Shown: positions 1 to 7,229 of the stretch, in pieces
How positions within the stretch are numbered: position 1 is the stretch's first letter
Layout of the letters: every line of letters starts with the position of its first letter
NCBI GenBank assembly: GCA_965657645.1
Contig: CBFHOS010000038.1
Coordinates: forward strand, 1-13,785
From: CBFHOS01 sp965657645
GTDB taxonomy: Bacteria; Pseudomonadota; Alphaproteobacteria; Puniceispirillales; Puniceispirillaceae
Direction: 5' to 3'
DNA length: 13,785 nt
The notes under the pieces: generated by a model
The model's database searches: none
Told to the model about the DNA's origin: nothing
Seen by the model: only the letters and a program-made list of their open reading frames with translations
Position numbers and translations under genes: made by a program

Positions 1-1144
1 TCGCAACTGCCAGATCAGCGATAAAGCTGTCCTCAGTCTCGCCAGAACGGTGCGAGATGATCACGCCAAAGCCAGACTTCTGGGCCATATCAATCGCCTG
101 CAAAGTCTCTGACAAGGTACCGATCTGGTTAACCTTGATCAAAATGGCGTTGGCGGCCTCTTCGGTAATACCGCGGGCAAGGCGCTGTGGATTGGTCACG
201 AACAAATCGTCACCAACAATCTGGACCTTATCACCAATCATGCTGGTAAGGGCGGTAAAGCCTTCCCAATCATCTTCATGCAATGGATCTTCCAGCGACA
301 CGATGGGATGGTTGGCGACCAGATCGGCCCACATCTTATTCATCTCGGCGGTGGATAGTGAACGGCCCTCACCGGCTAGATGATAGACCCCATCCTTGCA
401 AAACTCACTTGCCGCCGCGTCCAGCGCAACCAGCACATCTTCGCCCGGCTTATAGCCAGCGGTTTCAATTGATTTCGTAATGTAATCAAGCGCTTCATCA
501 GATGAATTGATGGCCGGAGCAAAACCGCCCTCATCACCAACCGCGGTAGACATACCAGCCTCGGCAAGCAGGCTTTTCAATGCGTGGAAAATCTCTGCGC
601 CCATCCGCAATGCGTCATTAAAATGCGGCGCGCCCGTTGGCATCACCATGAATTCCTGAACGTCTAGCGCGTTATTCGCATGTGCCCCGCCATTCATGAT
701 ATTCATCATCGGCGTTGGCAGTAGATGCGCATGGACACCGCCCAAATAGCGCCAAAGCGGCATTTGCGCCGAGTCAGCCGCGGCCCGTGCAACAGCCATC
801 GACACGCCCAAAATAGCGTTGGCGCCAAAGCGGCTCTTATTCTCGGTTCCATCCAGCTCAATCAGATCCTGATCGAGGCCAGCCTGATCAAACGCATCGG
901 CGCCCATGAGCGCGTCAAAGATATCAAAATTGACAGCGTCCACAGCTTCCATGACACCCTTGCCGCCATAACGCTGTTCATCGCCATCACGCTTTTCAAC
1001 CGCCTCATAGGCACCGGTTGAGGCACCAGAGGGAACCGCGGCCCGGCCAAAGGCGCCATCTTCGAGCATAACATCGACTTCGATTGTAGGATTACCGCGC
1101 GAATCTAGAATTTCACGGGCTTGGATATCTTGAATAGAGGACAT
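1..1144 (-). CDS. eno: Enolase (phosphopyruvate hydratase), 3' end outside window
   Basis: Enolase interconverts 2-phosphoglycerate and phosphoenolpyruvate in glycolysis and gluconeogenesis, in the cytoplasm, with Mg2+. The reading frame from the ATG at 1144 is open to the window edge. It gives 381 residues, about 45 short of the usual length because the C-terminus is cut by the edge and not by a mutation. The N-terminus has the family pattern AREILDSRGNPT (residues 9–20). GGAHANN is at 152–158 and GDEGGFAP at 203–210. The expected metal ligands and catalytic residues are visible: Glu205, Asp242 (ALDAA), Glu285 (SLEDP), Asp312 (GDD) and Lys337 (ILIKVNQIGT), then SHRSGETED at 365–372. It is the last visible gene of the minus-strand run tpiA-secG-pyrG-kdsA-eno, 136 bp after kdsA, and probably has its own promoter (extended -10 at 1167–1175). 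The ribosome-binding site is weak. Identification is essentially certain. Confidence 0.97.
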   Translation of the reverse strand, partial: MSSIQDIQAREILDSRGNPTIEVDVMLEDGAFGRAAVPSGASTGAYEAVEKRDGDEQRYGGKGVMEAVDAVNFDIFDALMGADAFDQAGLDQDLIELDGTENKSRFGANAILGVSMAVARAAADSAQMPLWRYLGGVHAHLLPTPMMNIMNGGAHANNALDVQEFMVMPTGAPHFNDALRMGAEIFHALKSLLAEAGMSTAVGDEGGFAPAINSSDEALDYITKSIETAGYKPGEDVLVALDAAASEFCKDGVYHLAGEGRSLSTAEMNKMWADLVANHPIVSLEDPLHEDDWEGFTALTSMIGDKVQIVGDDLFVTNPQRLARGITEEAANAILIKVNQIGTLSETLQAIDMAQKSGFGVIISHRSGETEDSFIADLAVA

Positions 1145-1166
1145 GGTCTCGCCGTTCTGTAAAAGC

Positions 1167-1175
1167 GTTATATCA
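1167..1175 (-). promoter_or_regulatory. Candidate extended -10 promoter element for eno
   Basis: On the minus strand this reads TGATATAAC, which matches the extended -10 form TG-N-TATAAT except at the last base. It lies 23 bases upstream of the eno ATG, which would leave a short 5' leader. No good -35 hexamer sits at the normal distance, which fits extended -10 promoters that do not need one. This is read by eye only. Confidence 0.4.
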
Positions 1176-1231
1176 GAGGTTAACTGTCATTATCTGGGGC
1201 TAATTTGGTGATACTCTTACCTTGAAACCGC

Positions 1232-1268
1232 CGCCAAAGCAACGATCTTAGCCACTATTGCTTTGGTG
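1232..1268 (-). terminator. Hairpin between kdsA and eno, possible terminator or attenuator
   Basis: CCAAAGCAA (1234–1242) and TTGCTTTGG (1258–1266) form a perfect 9-bp inverted repeat around a 15-base loop. One G·U pair and one C-G pair extend the stem at its base. It begins about 13 bases after the kdsA stop codon on the minus strand and lies upstream of the eno promoter candidate. The position suits transcript termination or 3'-end protection of kdsA mRNA. No run of T follows the stem, so it is not a textbook Rho-independent terminator. Confidence 0.4.
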
Positions 1269-1280
1269 ACGCGGCTCTTG

Positions 1281-2093
1281 CTAGAGCGCGGCATGGATCC
1301 GCTGCAATTGTGCAAGAATATCTGGCATTTCATCTAGCGGCACCATATTCGGCCCATCTGACGGGGCATTATCCGGGTCTTGGTGGCTCTCCATAAACAA
1401 GCCATTAATACCGACCGCAACCGCCGCCCGTGCCAGAACCGGCACATATTCACGCTGACCGCCAGAACTCTGGCCTTTACCACCTGGCTGTTGCACCGAA
1501 TGGGTGGCGTCAAAAATGACCGGATGACCAAGGCTAGCCATCTCTGGCAATCCGCGCATATCAGAGACCAGCGTGTTATAGCCAAATGACGTGCCGCGTT
1601 CGGTTAGCATAACCCGCTCATTGCCCGCGCCAGTAATCTTTGCGGCAACATGCTTCATGTCCCACGGCGCTAGAAACTGGCCCTTTTTAACATTAATGAC
1701 GGCACCAGTTGCCGCCGCCGCCAGTAATAGGTCTGTCTGCCGGCATAAAAAGGCTGGGATTTGTAATATATCCAGAACCTCGGCGGCTGGTGCGCAATGT
1801 TCGGGCAAATGCACATCGCTCAACACTGGACAGCCAAATTCGTCTTTGACCCGGGCCATAATCTTCAAACCCTCATCCATACCAATGCCGCGCTCGGCGG
1901 TGGCGGATGTGCGATTGGCCTTGTCATAGGATGATTTATAGACGAACCCCATACCGGCCGCCGCGGCGCTCTTTGACAGGCTTTCGGCGCATAAAAGGGC
2001 GTGATCGAGGCTCTCGATCTGACACGGGCCAGCGATTAGCATCAATGGCGCATCACCGCCGCACGCAACATTTCCGATTTCTATCTTACCCAT
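1281..2093 (-). CDS. kdsA: 3-deoxy-8-phosphooctulonate synthase (KDO-8-P synthase)
   Basis: KdsA condenses phosphoenolpyruvate with arabinose 5-phosphate to make KDO-8-phosphate, the precursor of the KDO sugars joining lipid A to the LPS core. It is cytoplasmic. The protein has 270 residues, normal for the family, and starts at an ATG with AAGGA-like sequence upstream. Family motifs are AGPCQIES (21–28), KSSYDKANR (53–61), RQTDLL (118–123), VINVKKGQF (132–140) and SDGPN (245–249). Cys24, His198, Glu235 and Asp246 occupy the positions of the Cys/His/Glu/Asp metal ligands of the Aquifex aeolicus-type enzyme. The E. coli enzyme has Asn in place of that cysteine. I therefore infer the metal-dependent class. 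The gene lies between pyrG (65 bp upstream) and eno, as in many alphaproteobacteria. Confidence 0.96.
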   Translation of the reverse strand: MGKIEIGNVACGGDAPLMLIAGPCQIESLDHALLCAESLSKSAAAAGMGFVYKSSYDKANRTSATAERGIGMDEGLKIMARVKDEFGCPVLSDVHLPEHCAPAAEVLDILQIPAFLCRQTDLLLAAAATGAVINVKKGQFLAPWDMKHVAAKITGAGNERVMLTERGTSFGYNTLVSDMRGLPEMASLGHPVIFDATHSVQQPGGKGQSSGGQREYVPVLARAAVAVGINGLFMESHQDPDNAPSDGPNMVPLDEMPDILAQLQRIHAAL

Positions 2094-2157
2094 TTTGGCT
2101 CTTCATTCCTTGTTGCCTGCGCTTGTCACCATAGATGACCAAATCTAACAGCCATAA

Positions 2158-3786
2158 TCAAACTAGCCGGGATTTTTCCATCGATGCGGCAACAAAGCCA
2201 GTAAATAGCGGATGCGGATCAAACGGCTTTGATTTCAATTCAGGATGGAACTGCACCGCAACAAACCACGGATGGTCCGGCCGCTCTACAATTTCCGGCA
2301 AATTGCCGTCCGGCGACAGGCCAGACATGCGCATACCGGCTTTTTCCAGCTCGTCCTTATAGGCAATATTCACCTCAAAGCGGTGACGGTGGCGTTCTGA
2401 AATTTCAGATGTGCCATATTCCCGCGCGGCGAGGGAACCATCAGCCAGCGTGCATTTATACGCGCCAAGCCGCATCGTTCCACCAAGATCATCCTCGGCA
2501 CTACGCTGGAGCTTTTCATTGCCGGCGGTCCATTCGGTCATCAATCCGACCATCGGAATTTTAGTCTCGCCAAACTCGCTAGATCCCGCATCCGGCATGC
2601 CAGCAAGGTTGCGGGCGGTTTCCAGCACCGCCATTTGCATCCCGAAACAGATACCAAAATACGGAATATTCTGTTCACGGGCAAAACGAACAGCGCGAAT
2701 TTTGCCTTCTGAACCGCGTTCACCAAATCCGCCCGGCACCAGAATGCCACCAACATGGTGCAACGCATCAATAGCGGCGTCTTCCTGTTCGAATAATTCA
2801 GAATCAATCCACTCGATATTGACCTTGATACCATTGGCGATACCGCCATGCGTCAACGCCTCACCCAGCGATTTATAGCTATCCTGCAATGATGTGTATT
2901 TGCCAACAATGGCGATAGTCACCTCACCCTCAGGATTGGCGACTGTCTTACAGATATCTTGCCACGAAGACAGATCAGGCTCGACATCATCTAGACCAAA
3001 ATGCCGGATCACTTCGCGGTCCAAACCTTGTGCATGATAGGATAGCGGTACTTCATAGATGTTGTTCACATCTTCACCGAGGATCACTGCGGATTCGCGA
3101 ATGTTACAAAACAGACCGATCTTGCCACGCTGTTCATCCGGCATCGAATGTTCGGTCCGGCACAGCAGAATATCTGGCTGGATACCAACCGATTGCAATT
3201 CCTTGACCGAATGCTGAGTCGGCTTGGTTTTTAGCTCACCAGCGGCGGCGATATATGGCAATAGGGTAACGTGCAGATAACAGGTCTGATCACGACCAAG
3301 CTCGTTACCAAGTTGACGGATTGCCTCTAGAAACGGCAGCGATTCGATGTCACCGACCGTGCCACCAATCTCGCACAGGATGAAATCTTCACCATCATGG
3401 TTCGACAGCACGAAATCTTTGATCGCATCGGTAACATGCGGGATCACTTGGATCGTTGCACCCAGATAATCGCCGCGGCGTTCCTTTGCCAACACATCCG
3501 AATAAATCCGGCCCGTGGTGACGTTATCCGACTTTTTCGCGTGAACACCGGTAAATCGCTCATAATGGCCGAGATCAAGATCAGTCTCTGCGCCATCATC
3601 GGTCACGAAAACCTCACCATGTTGCGTTGGCGACATGGTGCCGGGATCGACGTTCAAATAAGGGTCAAGTTTCCTAAGCCGGACTTTATAGCCGCGGGCT
3701 TGGAGGAGAGATGCAAGTGCCGCCGCACCTAGCCCTTTGCCGAGCGAGGAGACCACACCACCAGTAATGAAAATAAAACGAGGCAT
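2158..3786 (-). CDS. pyrG: CTP synthase (glutamine-hydrolysing)
   Basis: CTP synthase aminates UTP to CTP using ATP and glutamine, the last step of de novo pyrimidine nucleotide synthesis. The 542-residue protein has both family domains. The N-terminal synthetase domain (about 1–265) starts with MPRFIFITGGVVSSLGKG and has DPYLNVDPGTMSP and CEIGGTVGDIES. The C-terminal class I glutamine amidotransferase domain (about 288–535) has PGGFGERG (351–358), nucleophile Cys380 in FGICFGMQ, and the His514/Glu516 pair in VQFHPE. The frame can be extended 14 codons upstream to a TTG at 3828, but the family begins exactly at the MPRFIF methionine, so I use the ATG at 3786. No clear Shine-Dalgarno precedes it. 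The gene sits between secG and kdsA; the 134-bp gap to secG suggests a separate promoter, though none stood out. Confidence 0.97.
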   Translation of the reverse strand: MPRFIFITGGVVSSLGKGLGAAALASLLQARGYKVRLRKLDPYLNVDPGTMSPTQHGEVFVTDDGAETDLDLGHYERFTGVHAKKSDNVTTGRIYSDVLAKERRGDYLGATIQVIPHVTDAIKDFVLSNHDGEDFILCEIGGTVGDIESLPFLEAIRQLGNELGRDQTCYLHVTLLPYIAAAGELKTKPTQHSVKELQSVGIQPDILLCRTEHSMPDEQRGKIGLFCNIRESAVILGEDVNNIYEVPLSYHAQGLDREVIRHFGLDDVEPDLSSWQDICKTVANPEGEVTIAIVGKYTSLQDSYKSLGEALTHGGIANGIKVNIEWIDSELFEQEDAAIDALHHVGGILVPGGFGERGSEGKIRAVRFAREQNIPYFGICFGMQMAVLETARNLAGMPDAGSSEFGETKIPMVGLMTEWTAGNEKLQRSAEDDLGGTMRLGAYKCTLADGSLAAREYGTSEISERHRHRFEVNIAYKDELEKAGMRMSGLSPDGNLPEIVERPDHPWFVAVQFHPELKSKPFDPHPLFTGFVAASMEKSRLV

Positions 3787-3920
3787 GGACGAGACTAATA
3801 ACGCAACATTACGCGTTTGGTAAGTCAAAAATCACACCATCTAGTGTTTTTTTGACGCGCATAATCCGCAAGCCTAGAGATTCTGCGAAAGTCCGGCCAG
3901 ATCAGAAATATTTATCAGAA

Positions 3921-4238
3921 TTATTTGTCTGTTGGGACAGCAGGGCCAGTCACTGGAACAGGTGTTTCATTGATCACTTCGTCAACAATCGACACTGTTT
4001 CGCGGCCCGCACCAGCCATGATCGCCAGAATGATTGTCGTAACAAACAAGCTAGCACCTAGAATGGCGGTAATACGGGTCATCATGTTGGCTGTGCCGCG
4101 TGCGGTCATGAAACCGCCACCGCCGCCGCCGCCACCGCCGCCAATACCAAGGCCGCCGCCTTCACTACGCTGCAACAAAACTGCACCAATGAGGGCAAGG
4201 GCGATCAAAATATGAATGGTAAGAACCAGCGTTTGCAT
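3921..4238 (-). CDS. secG: Protein translocase subunit SecG
   Basis: SecG is the small auxiliary inner-membrane subunit of the SecYEG translocon and stimulates SecA-driven export. The 105-residue protein has two predicted membrane helices (about 4–23 and 56–77). They are joined by a very glycine-rich loop that includes ten consecutive glycines (33–42), followed by FMTARGTANMMTR. Short hydrophobic protein, GG-rich loop and R-G-x-A-N motif are typical of SecG. The C-terminal tail (79–105) is Pro/Val/Thr-rich and not conserved. I chose the ATG at 4238 because MQTLVLTIHIL is the usual start of the first helix; an upstream TTG at 4271 would add 11 atypical charged residues. A good sigma-70-like promoter lies 45–73 bases upstream. 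The gene lies between tpiA and pyrG. Confidence 0.93.
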   Translation of the reverse strand: MQTLVLTIHILIALALIGAVLLQRSEGGGLGIGGGGGGGGGGFMTARGTANMMTRITAILGASLFVTTIILAIMAGAGRETVSIVDEVINETPVPVTGPAVPTDK

Positions 4239-4282
4239 CAGATATATCCGTTTTCTCGATTCGGCGGCCAAATACAGGCGCT

Positions 4283-4311
4283 GTTATATGGACAAAGTTC
4301 CGGCATTTCAA
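4283..4311 (-). promoter_or_regulatory. Sigma-70-type promoter for secG
   Basis: On the minus strand TTGAAA (4306–4311) and TATAAC (4283–4288) are separated by exactly 17 bases. They match the TTGACA and TATAAT consensus at five of six positions each. Transcription would start near 4276, about 38 bases before the secG ATG. This is the best promoter match I found in the window and suggests that secG is transcribed independently of tpiA. Confidence 0.6.
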
Positions 4312-4379
4312 GCAAATTGCAGGCGCGCCCCGCCTTTACGCCAAATTAGTAGGTATTTTGGCCCGAAATCAGCAAAAGC

Positions 4380-5147
4380 CTAAACGGCCGCACTAGCTGA
4401 AAGGCAGATAGCGGCAAATTGCTCGGCATCTAAACTAGCCCCGCCAACAAGCGCACCACTAACATCCGGAATGGCAAAAATATCCGCGGCATTGCCCGGC
4501 TTTACCGATCCACCATAAAGAATGGCGACACCATCCAACCCGCGTCCCTCGGCCCATTTCCTAATCGCACTATGCATCTCGGCAATTTCATCGAGGCTAG
4601 CGACCTTACCCGTTCCGATTGCCCAAACCGGCTCATAGGCAATAACCAACGTTGCCGCGCCTAGATCAGTCGGCACAGAGCCGTCCAACTGGCGCGTCAC
4701 CACGTCAATGGCGTCACCTTGCATGCGCTGGGCGTCACTTTCACCAACACAAATCATCACATTGAGACCAGTCGCAATCGCGGTCTGTGCTTTTTCATTT
4801 ACCAGCGCATCACTCTCACCATGGTCACTGCGGCGCTCTGAATGCCCCAGCAACACATATCCTGCGCCGCATTCCACCAGCATTTGCGCCGAGACATCGC
4901 CAGTATGTGCACCAGCAGGATTGGCATGACAATCTTGCCCCCCCAGCATCACGTCACTGCCCTTAAGGCGCACACCCATCGGCACCAGATACGGATGCGG
5001 TGCAAATAGTATCCGAGACACCCCGGAACCACCGCCCGAATCACCCCCGGCAGTATCACCGCCTAAATCCTGGGCGACATAATGCGAAACCAATTGTGAA
5101 GCGGTCGCGAGATCAGGGTTCATTTTCCAATTTGCGGCAACAATCAT
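4380..5147 (-). CDS. tpiA: Triosephosphate isomerase
   Basis: TpiA interconverts dihydroxyacetone phosphate and glyceraldehyde 3-phosphate in glycolysis and gluconeogenesis. It is a cytoplasmic TIM barrel, normally a dimer. The 255-residue protein is of normal length and has Lys8 in AANWKMN, electrophile His102 in LLGHSERR, catalytic base Glu172 in AYEPVWAIGTG (flexible loop 6) and the phosphate-binding YGGSVKPGN at 211–219. A Gly/Asp/Ser-rich insert at about residues 29–42, between the first helix and the second strand, is unusual in sequence. It should lie on the surface, away from the active site. The gene starts at ATG 5147, divergent from the ppiD-like gene, and heads the run leading to secG, pyrG, kdsA and eno. 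Confidence 0.96.
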   Translation of the reverse strand: MIVAANWKMNPDLATASQLVSHYVAQDLGGDTAGGDSGGGSGVSRILFAPHPYLVPMGVRLKGSDVMLGGQDCHANPAGAHTGDVSAQMLVECGAGYVLLGHSERRSDHGESDALVNEKAQTAIATGLNVMICVGESDAQRMQGDAIDVVTRQLDGSVPTDLGAATLVIAYEPVWAIGTGKVASLDEIAEMHSAIRKWAEGRGLDGVAILYGGSVKPGNAADIFAIPDVSGALVGGASLDAEQFAAICLSASAAV

Positions 5148-5363
5148 TTTCTCAAAAGCTCTCTATTTGGGTGTCCGATCCGACAATATTGGGATCTTAA
5201 TGCATAACCATCACAATTTTATAGCTGTTTTATGCGGAAAAGGTGAGTTTTAGCGTCAATTCGAGTTGCCCCGACAAGTGGCACGCTCTAATACTATGGG
5301 CACGTTTACACATTCAGTATGGCATGACCGTGGTTATGCCCTTCACAAGTAAAGAGAATACCA
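5148..5363. promoter_or_regulatory. Divergent promoter region between tpiA and the ppiD-like gene
   Basis: This 216-bp stretch without a gene separates two divergent start codons, so it must carry promoters in both directions. A plus-strand candidate is TTGCCC (5266–5271) with TAATAC 17 bases later (5289–5294), overlapping an alternative -10 TACTAT (5292–5297). On the minus strand there is TTGACG (5254–5259) and an AT-rich TATAAA (5218–5223), but they are about 30 bases apart, so they do not form one standard promoter. The region as a whole is a safe call; the individual boxes are weak. Confidence 0.55.
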
Positions 5364-7229
5364 ATGCTTAGAGCAATGCGCGATGGTGCAAAATCACCTG
5401 TAATGAAGGTCTTCCTCGTTTTCCTAGCTGGCGGCTTTGCGCTATGGGGCGTGGGCGATGTAACCACTGGGCTTATCGGCGGCAGTGATAAGGCCGTATC
5501 AGCTGGCGATGAGAGCGTATCGCCAATGGAAATGGCGACATTGTTTGACCGTACCCGGCGCAATTATTTGCCGAACGCCACCACTGGCGAGGCACTTCAG
5601 GCTGGTCTTCTTACCGAATTGGCTGGGTCAATCTCGCGCGATGTTGTTTTCCGCGCTGAGAGCAGTGACCTTGGCCTGACCGTTACCCGCGAGATGCAAC
5701 GCCAAGCTGTTGCCCGCGAGCCAGCATTTCTTGATGAACAAGGCATGTTCTCTGAAGGACGCTTTATGCAGACTTTGGCAAATGCCGGTCTTAGCGAAGC
5801 CGCTTATTTGCGCGACGTTGAAACAGCGCTCCGCCGTGACCAGCTTGTTGCCGCGCTTGCCGCTGGCGTCAACCAGCCAGTCGCAATGGCACAAACGATG
5901 AGTTCTTATGAGCTTGAAAAGCGCAGTGCCAAGCTGATCTCTGTGAATGTTGATATTGATGCGGTTGCCGCGCCTACCAGCGATGTGCTGTCGGCCTATT
6001 ATGATGGTGTAAAGACCAATTACGATGCGCCAACAATGCGCTCGGCCCGTGTGGGTAGCCTGACCCCTGCCCTCATCATGGATGATGTTGAGGTGAGCGA
6101 GGATGATGTTAAGTCTGCTTTTGATATCCGCCTTGATGAATTTACCACGCCAGAAACCCGGGCAATTCGCCAGATGGTATTTGATGATGCTGAAAGCGCC
6201 CAAGCCGCACTGGACCGCGTCAAAGCCGGTGAAGAATTTAATGATGTGGCGGCCGATATCCTGAATTGGACCGTTAGCGATGTCAGCCTTGGCACCCTGC
6301 CGCGCTCTGCTCTTGACGACACCTTGGGCGAAGCCGCCTTTGGCGCCGATAGCGGTGTGGCATTCGGCCCAGTTCAATCTGTATTTGGCCATCATGTCTT
6401 GGTGATTGACGAGATCATCGCGGGCAGTGATGCCAATTTTGAGGATGTACGCGCCGATATTGAGGCAACGTTAAAGGGCGAAGCCGCCATTGACCTGATC
6501 TATGACCGGGTTAGCGAGCTTGAAGATAAGATTGCCTCTGGTGCGACATTGGATGAGGCCATGCGCGCGGTTGGTGGCACTATCACCATGGTTACCGACA
6601 TCGACCGCAATGGCCGTGACATCAATGGTAATGTTGTTGAGGGTGAAAGCGGTGAACTAGCCGCAGACGGCATTGTTCGTGAATTGATCTGGAATGGTGA
6701 CATTGGCGAGTTGAGCGTCATCCAAGAAGGTGATGACGACAATTTCTTTCTTGTTGAGGTCACTGGCGAAACCGAGACCCGTGGCCGCAATCTGTCTGAG
6801 ATTACCGACCGCGTTAGTCTCGATTGGCGCCGCGGTGAGGCTATTAAGGCCGCACGCACTGCCGCGCAAGCCATCGCGGCTGATAGTGGTAAATTCGACA
6901 ATGTCGAAGCCAGCGAGGACTTTCGCCGGAACGGTATCGGGCTTGATCACGAAGCATCACGTCTGATTGCCACCGCGACATTTAAAAATGCTATTGGCGA
7001 GACTGATATTGTCGAAACCGGCAGTGAAGCCATTGCCGTGATGACCGCTAGCGTGACCCCTGCTGATGACGCCGAGAAAGAGCGTGCTATCGACATTCTA
7101 ACCGGCGTGATCAATAACGCGATCCGTCAGGACATCACCAACATTCTGGCGCTAGAGCTGTCTAAAAAGCATGACCTAACGCTTAATCTTGGTCCTGTTC
7201 AGCAATTGCTAGTCGGAAACAATCAGTAA
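5364..7229 (+). CDS. PpiD-like membrane-anchored periplasmic folding factor (parvulin/SurA-N family)
   Basis: The protein has 621 residues. It has a short positively charged cytoplasmic N-terminus, one membrane helix (about 14–32, VMKVFLVFLAGGFALWGVG) and a large periplasmic part. This is the layout of PpiD, an inner-membrane chaperone near the SecYEG exit. Residues about 40–180 fit the SurA_N/PpiD chaperone region. A PpiC/parvulin-like domain is at about 262–352, from TPETRAIRQMVF through SLGTLPRSAL to the closing FGHHVLVI. The first histidine usually found in active parvulins (RHIL-type motif) is Gln270 here, so prolyl isomerase activity may be lost, as for the PpiD parvulin domain. The C-terminal 270 residues are acidic and less conserved. 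The stop codon overlaps the trpE start (TAATG), making a coupled pair. Confidence 0.85.
   Translation: MLRAMRDGAKSPVMKVFLVFLAGGFALWGVGDVTTGLIGGSDKAVSAGDESVSPMEMATLFDRTRRNYLPNATTGEALQAGLLTELAGSISRDVVFRAESSDLGLTVTREMQRQAVAREPAFLDEQGMFSEGRFMQTLANAGLSEAAYLRDVETALRRDQLVAALAAGVNQPVAMAQTMSSYELEKRSAKLISVNVDIDAVAAPTSDVLSAYYDGVKTNYDAPTMRSARVGSLTPALIMDDVEVSEDDVKSAFDIRLDEFTTPETRAIRQMVFDDAESAQAALDRVKAGEEFNDVAADILNWTVSDVSLGTLPRSALDDTLGEAAFGADSGVAFGPVQSVFGHHVLVIDEIIAGSDANFEDVRADIEATLKGEAAIDLIYDRVSELEDKIASGATLDEAMRAVGGTITMVTDIDRNGRDINGNVVEGESGELAADGIVRELIWNGDIGELSVIQEGDDDNFFLVEVTGETETRGRNLSEITDRVSLDWRRGEAIKAARTAAQAIAADSGKFDNVEASEDFRRNGIGLDHEASRLIATATFKNAIGETDIVETGSEAIAVMTASVTPADDAEKERAIDILTGVINNAIRQDITNILALELSKKHDLTLNLGPVQQLLVGNNQ

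Noticed and set aside
3787..3828. N-terminal extension of CTP synthase from a TTG start
   Set aside because: The conserved family start MPRFIFITGG begins at the ATG at 3786, and the extra 14 residues do not resemble the family.
3925..4215. Proline-rich plus-strand frame opposite secG
   Set aside because: The proline run is the antisense reading of the SecG glycine loop codons; secG itself has clear family features.
4315..4345. GC-rich GGCGCGCC-containing stretch between tpiA and secG as a terminator
   Set aside because: I could not pair it into a convincing stem, and no T-tract follows on either strand.
5628..6395. A 255-codon open frame on the minus strand inside the ppiD-like gene
   Set aside because: It lies wholly antisense to a clearly coding gene, has no recognisable motifs or ribosome-binding site, and its composition is what the complementary reading of that gene would give.
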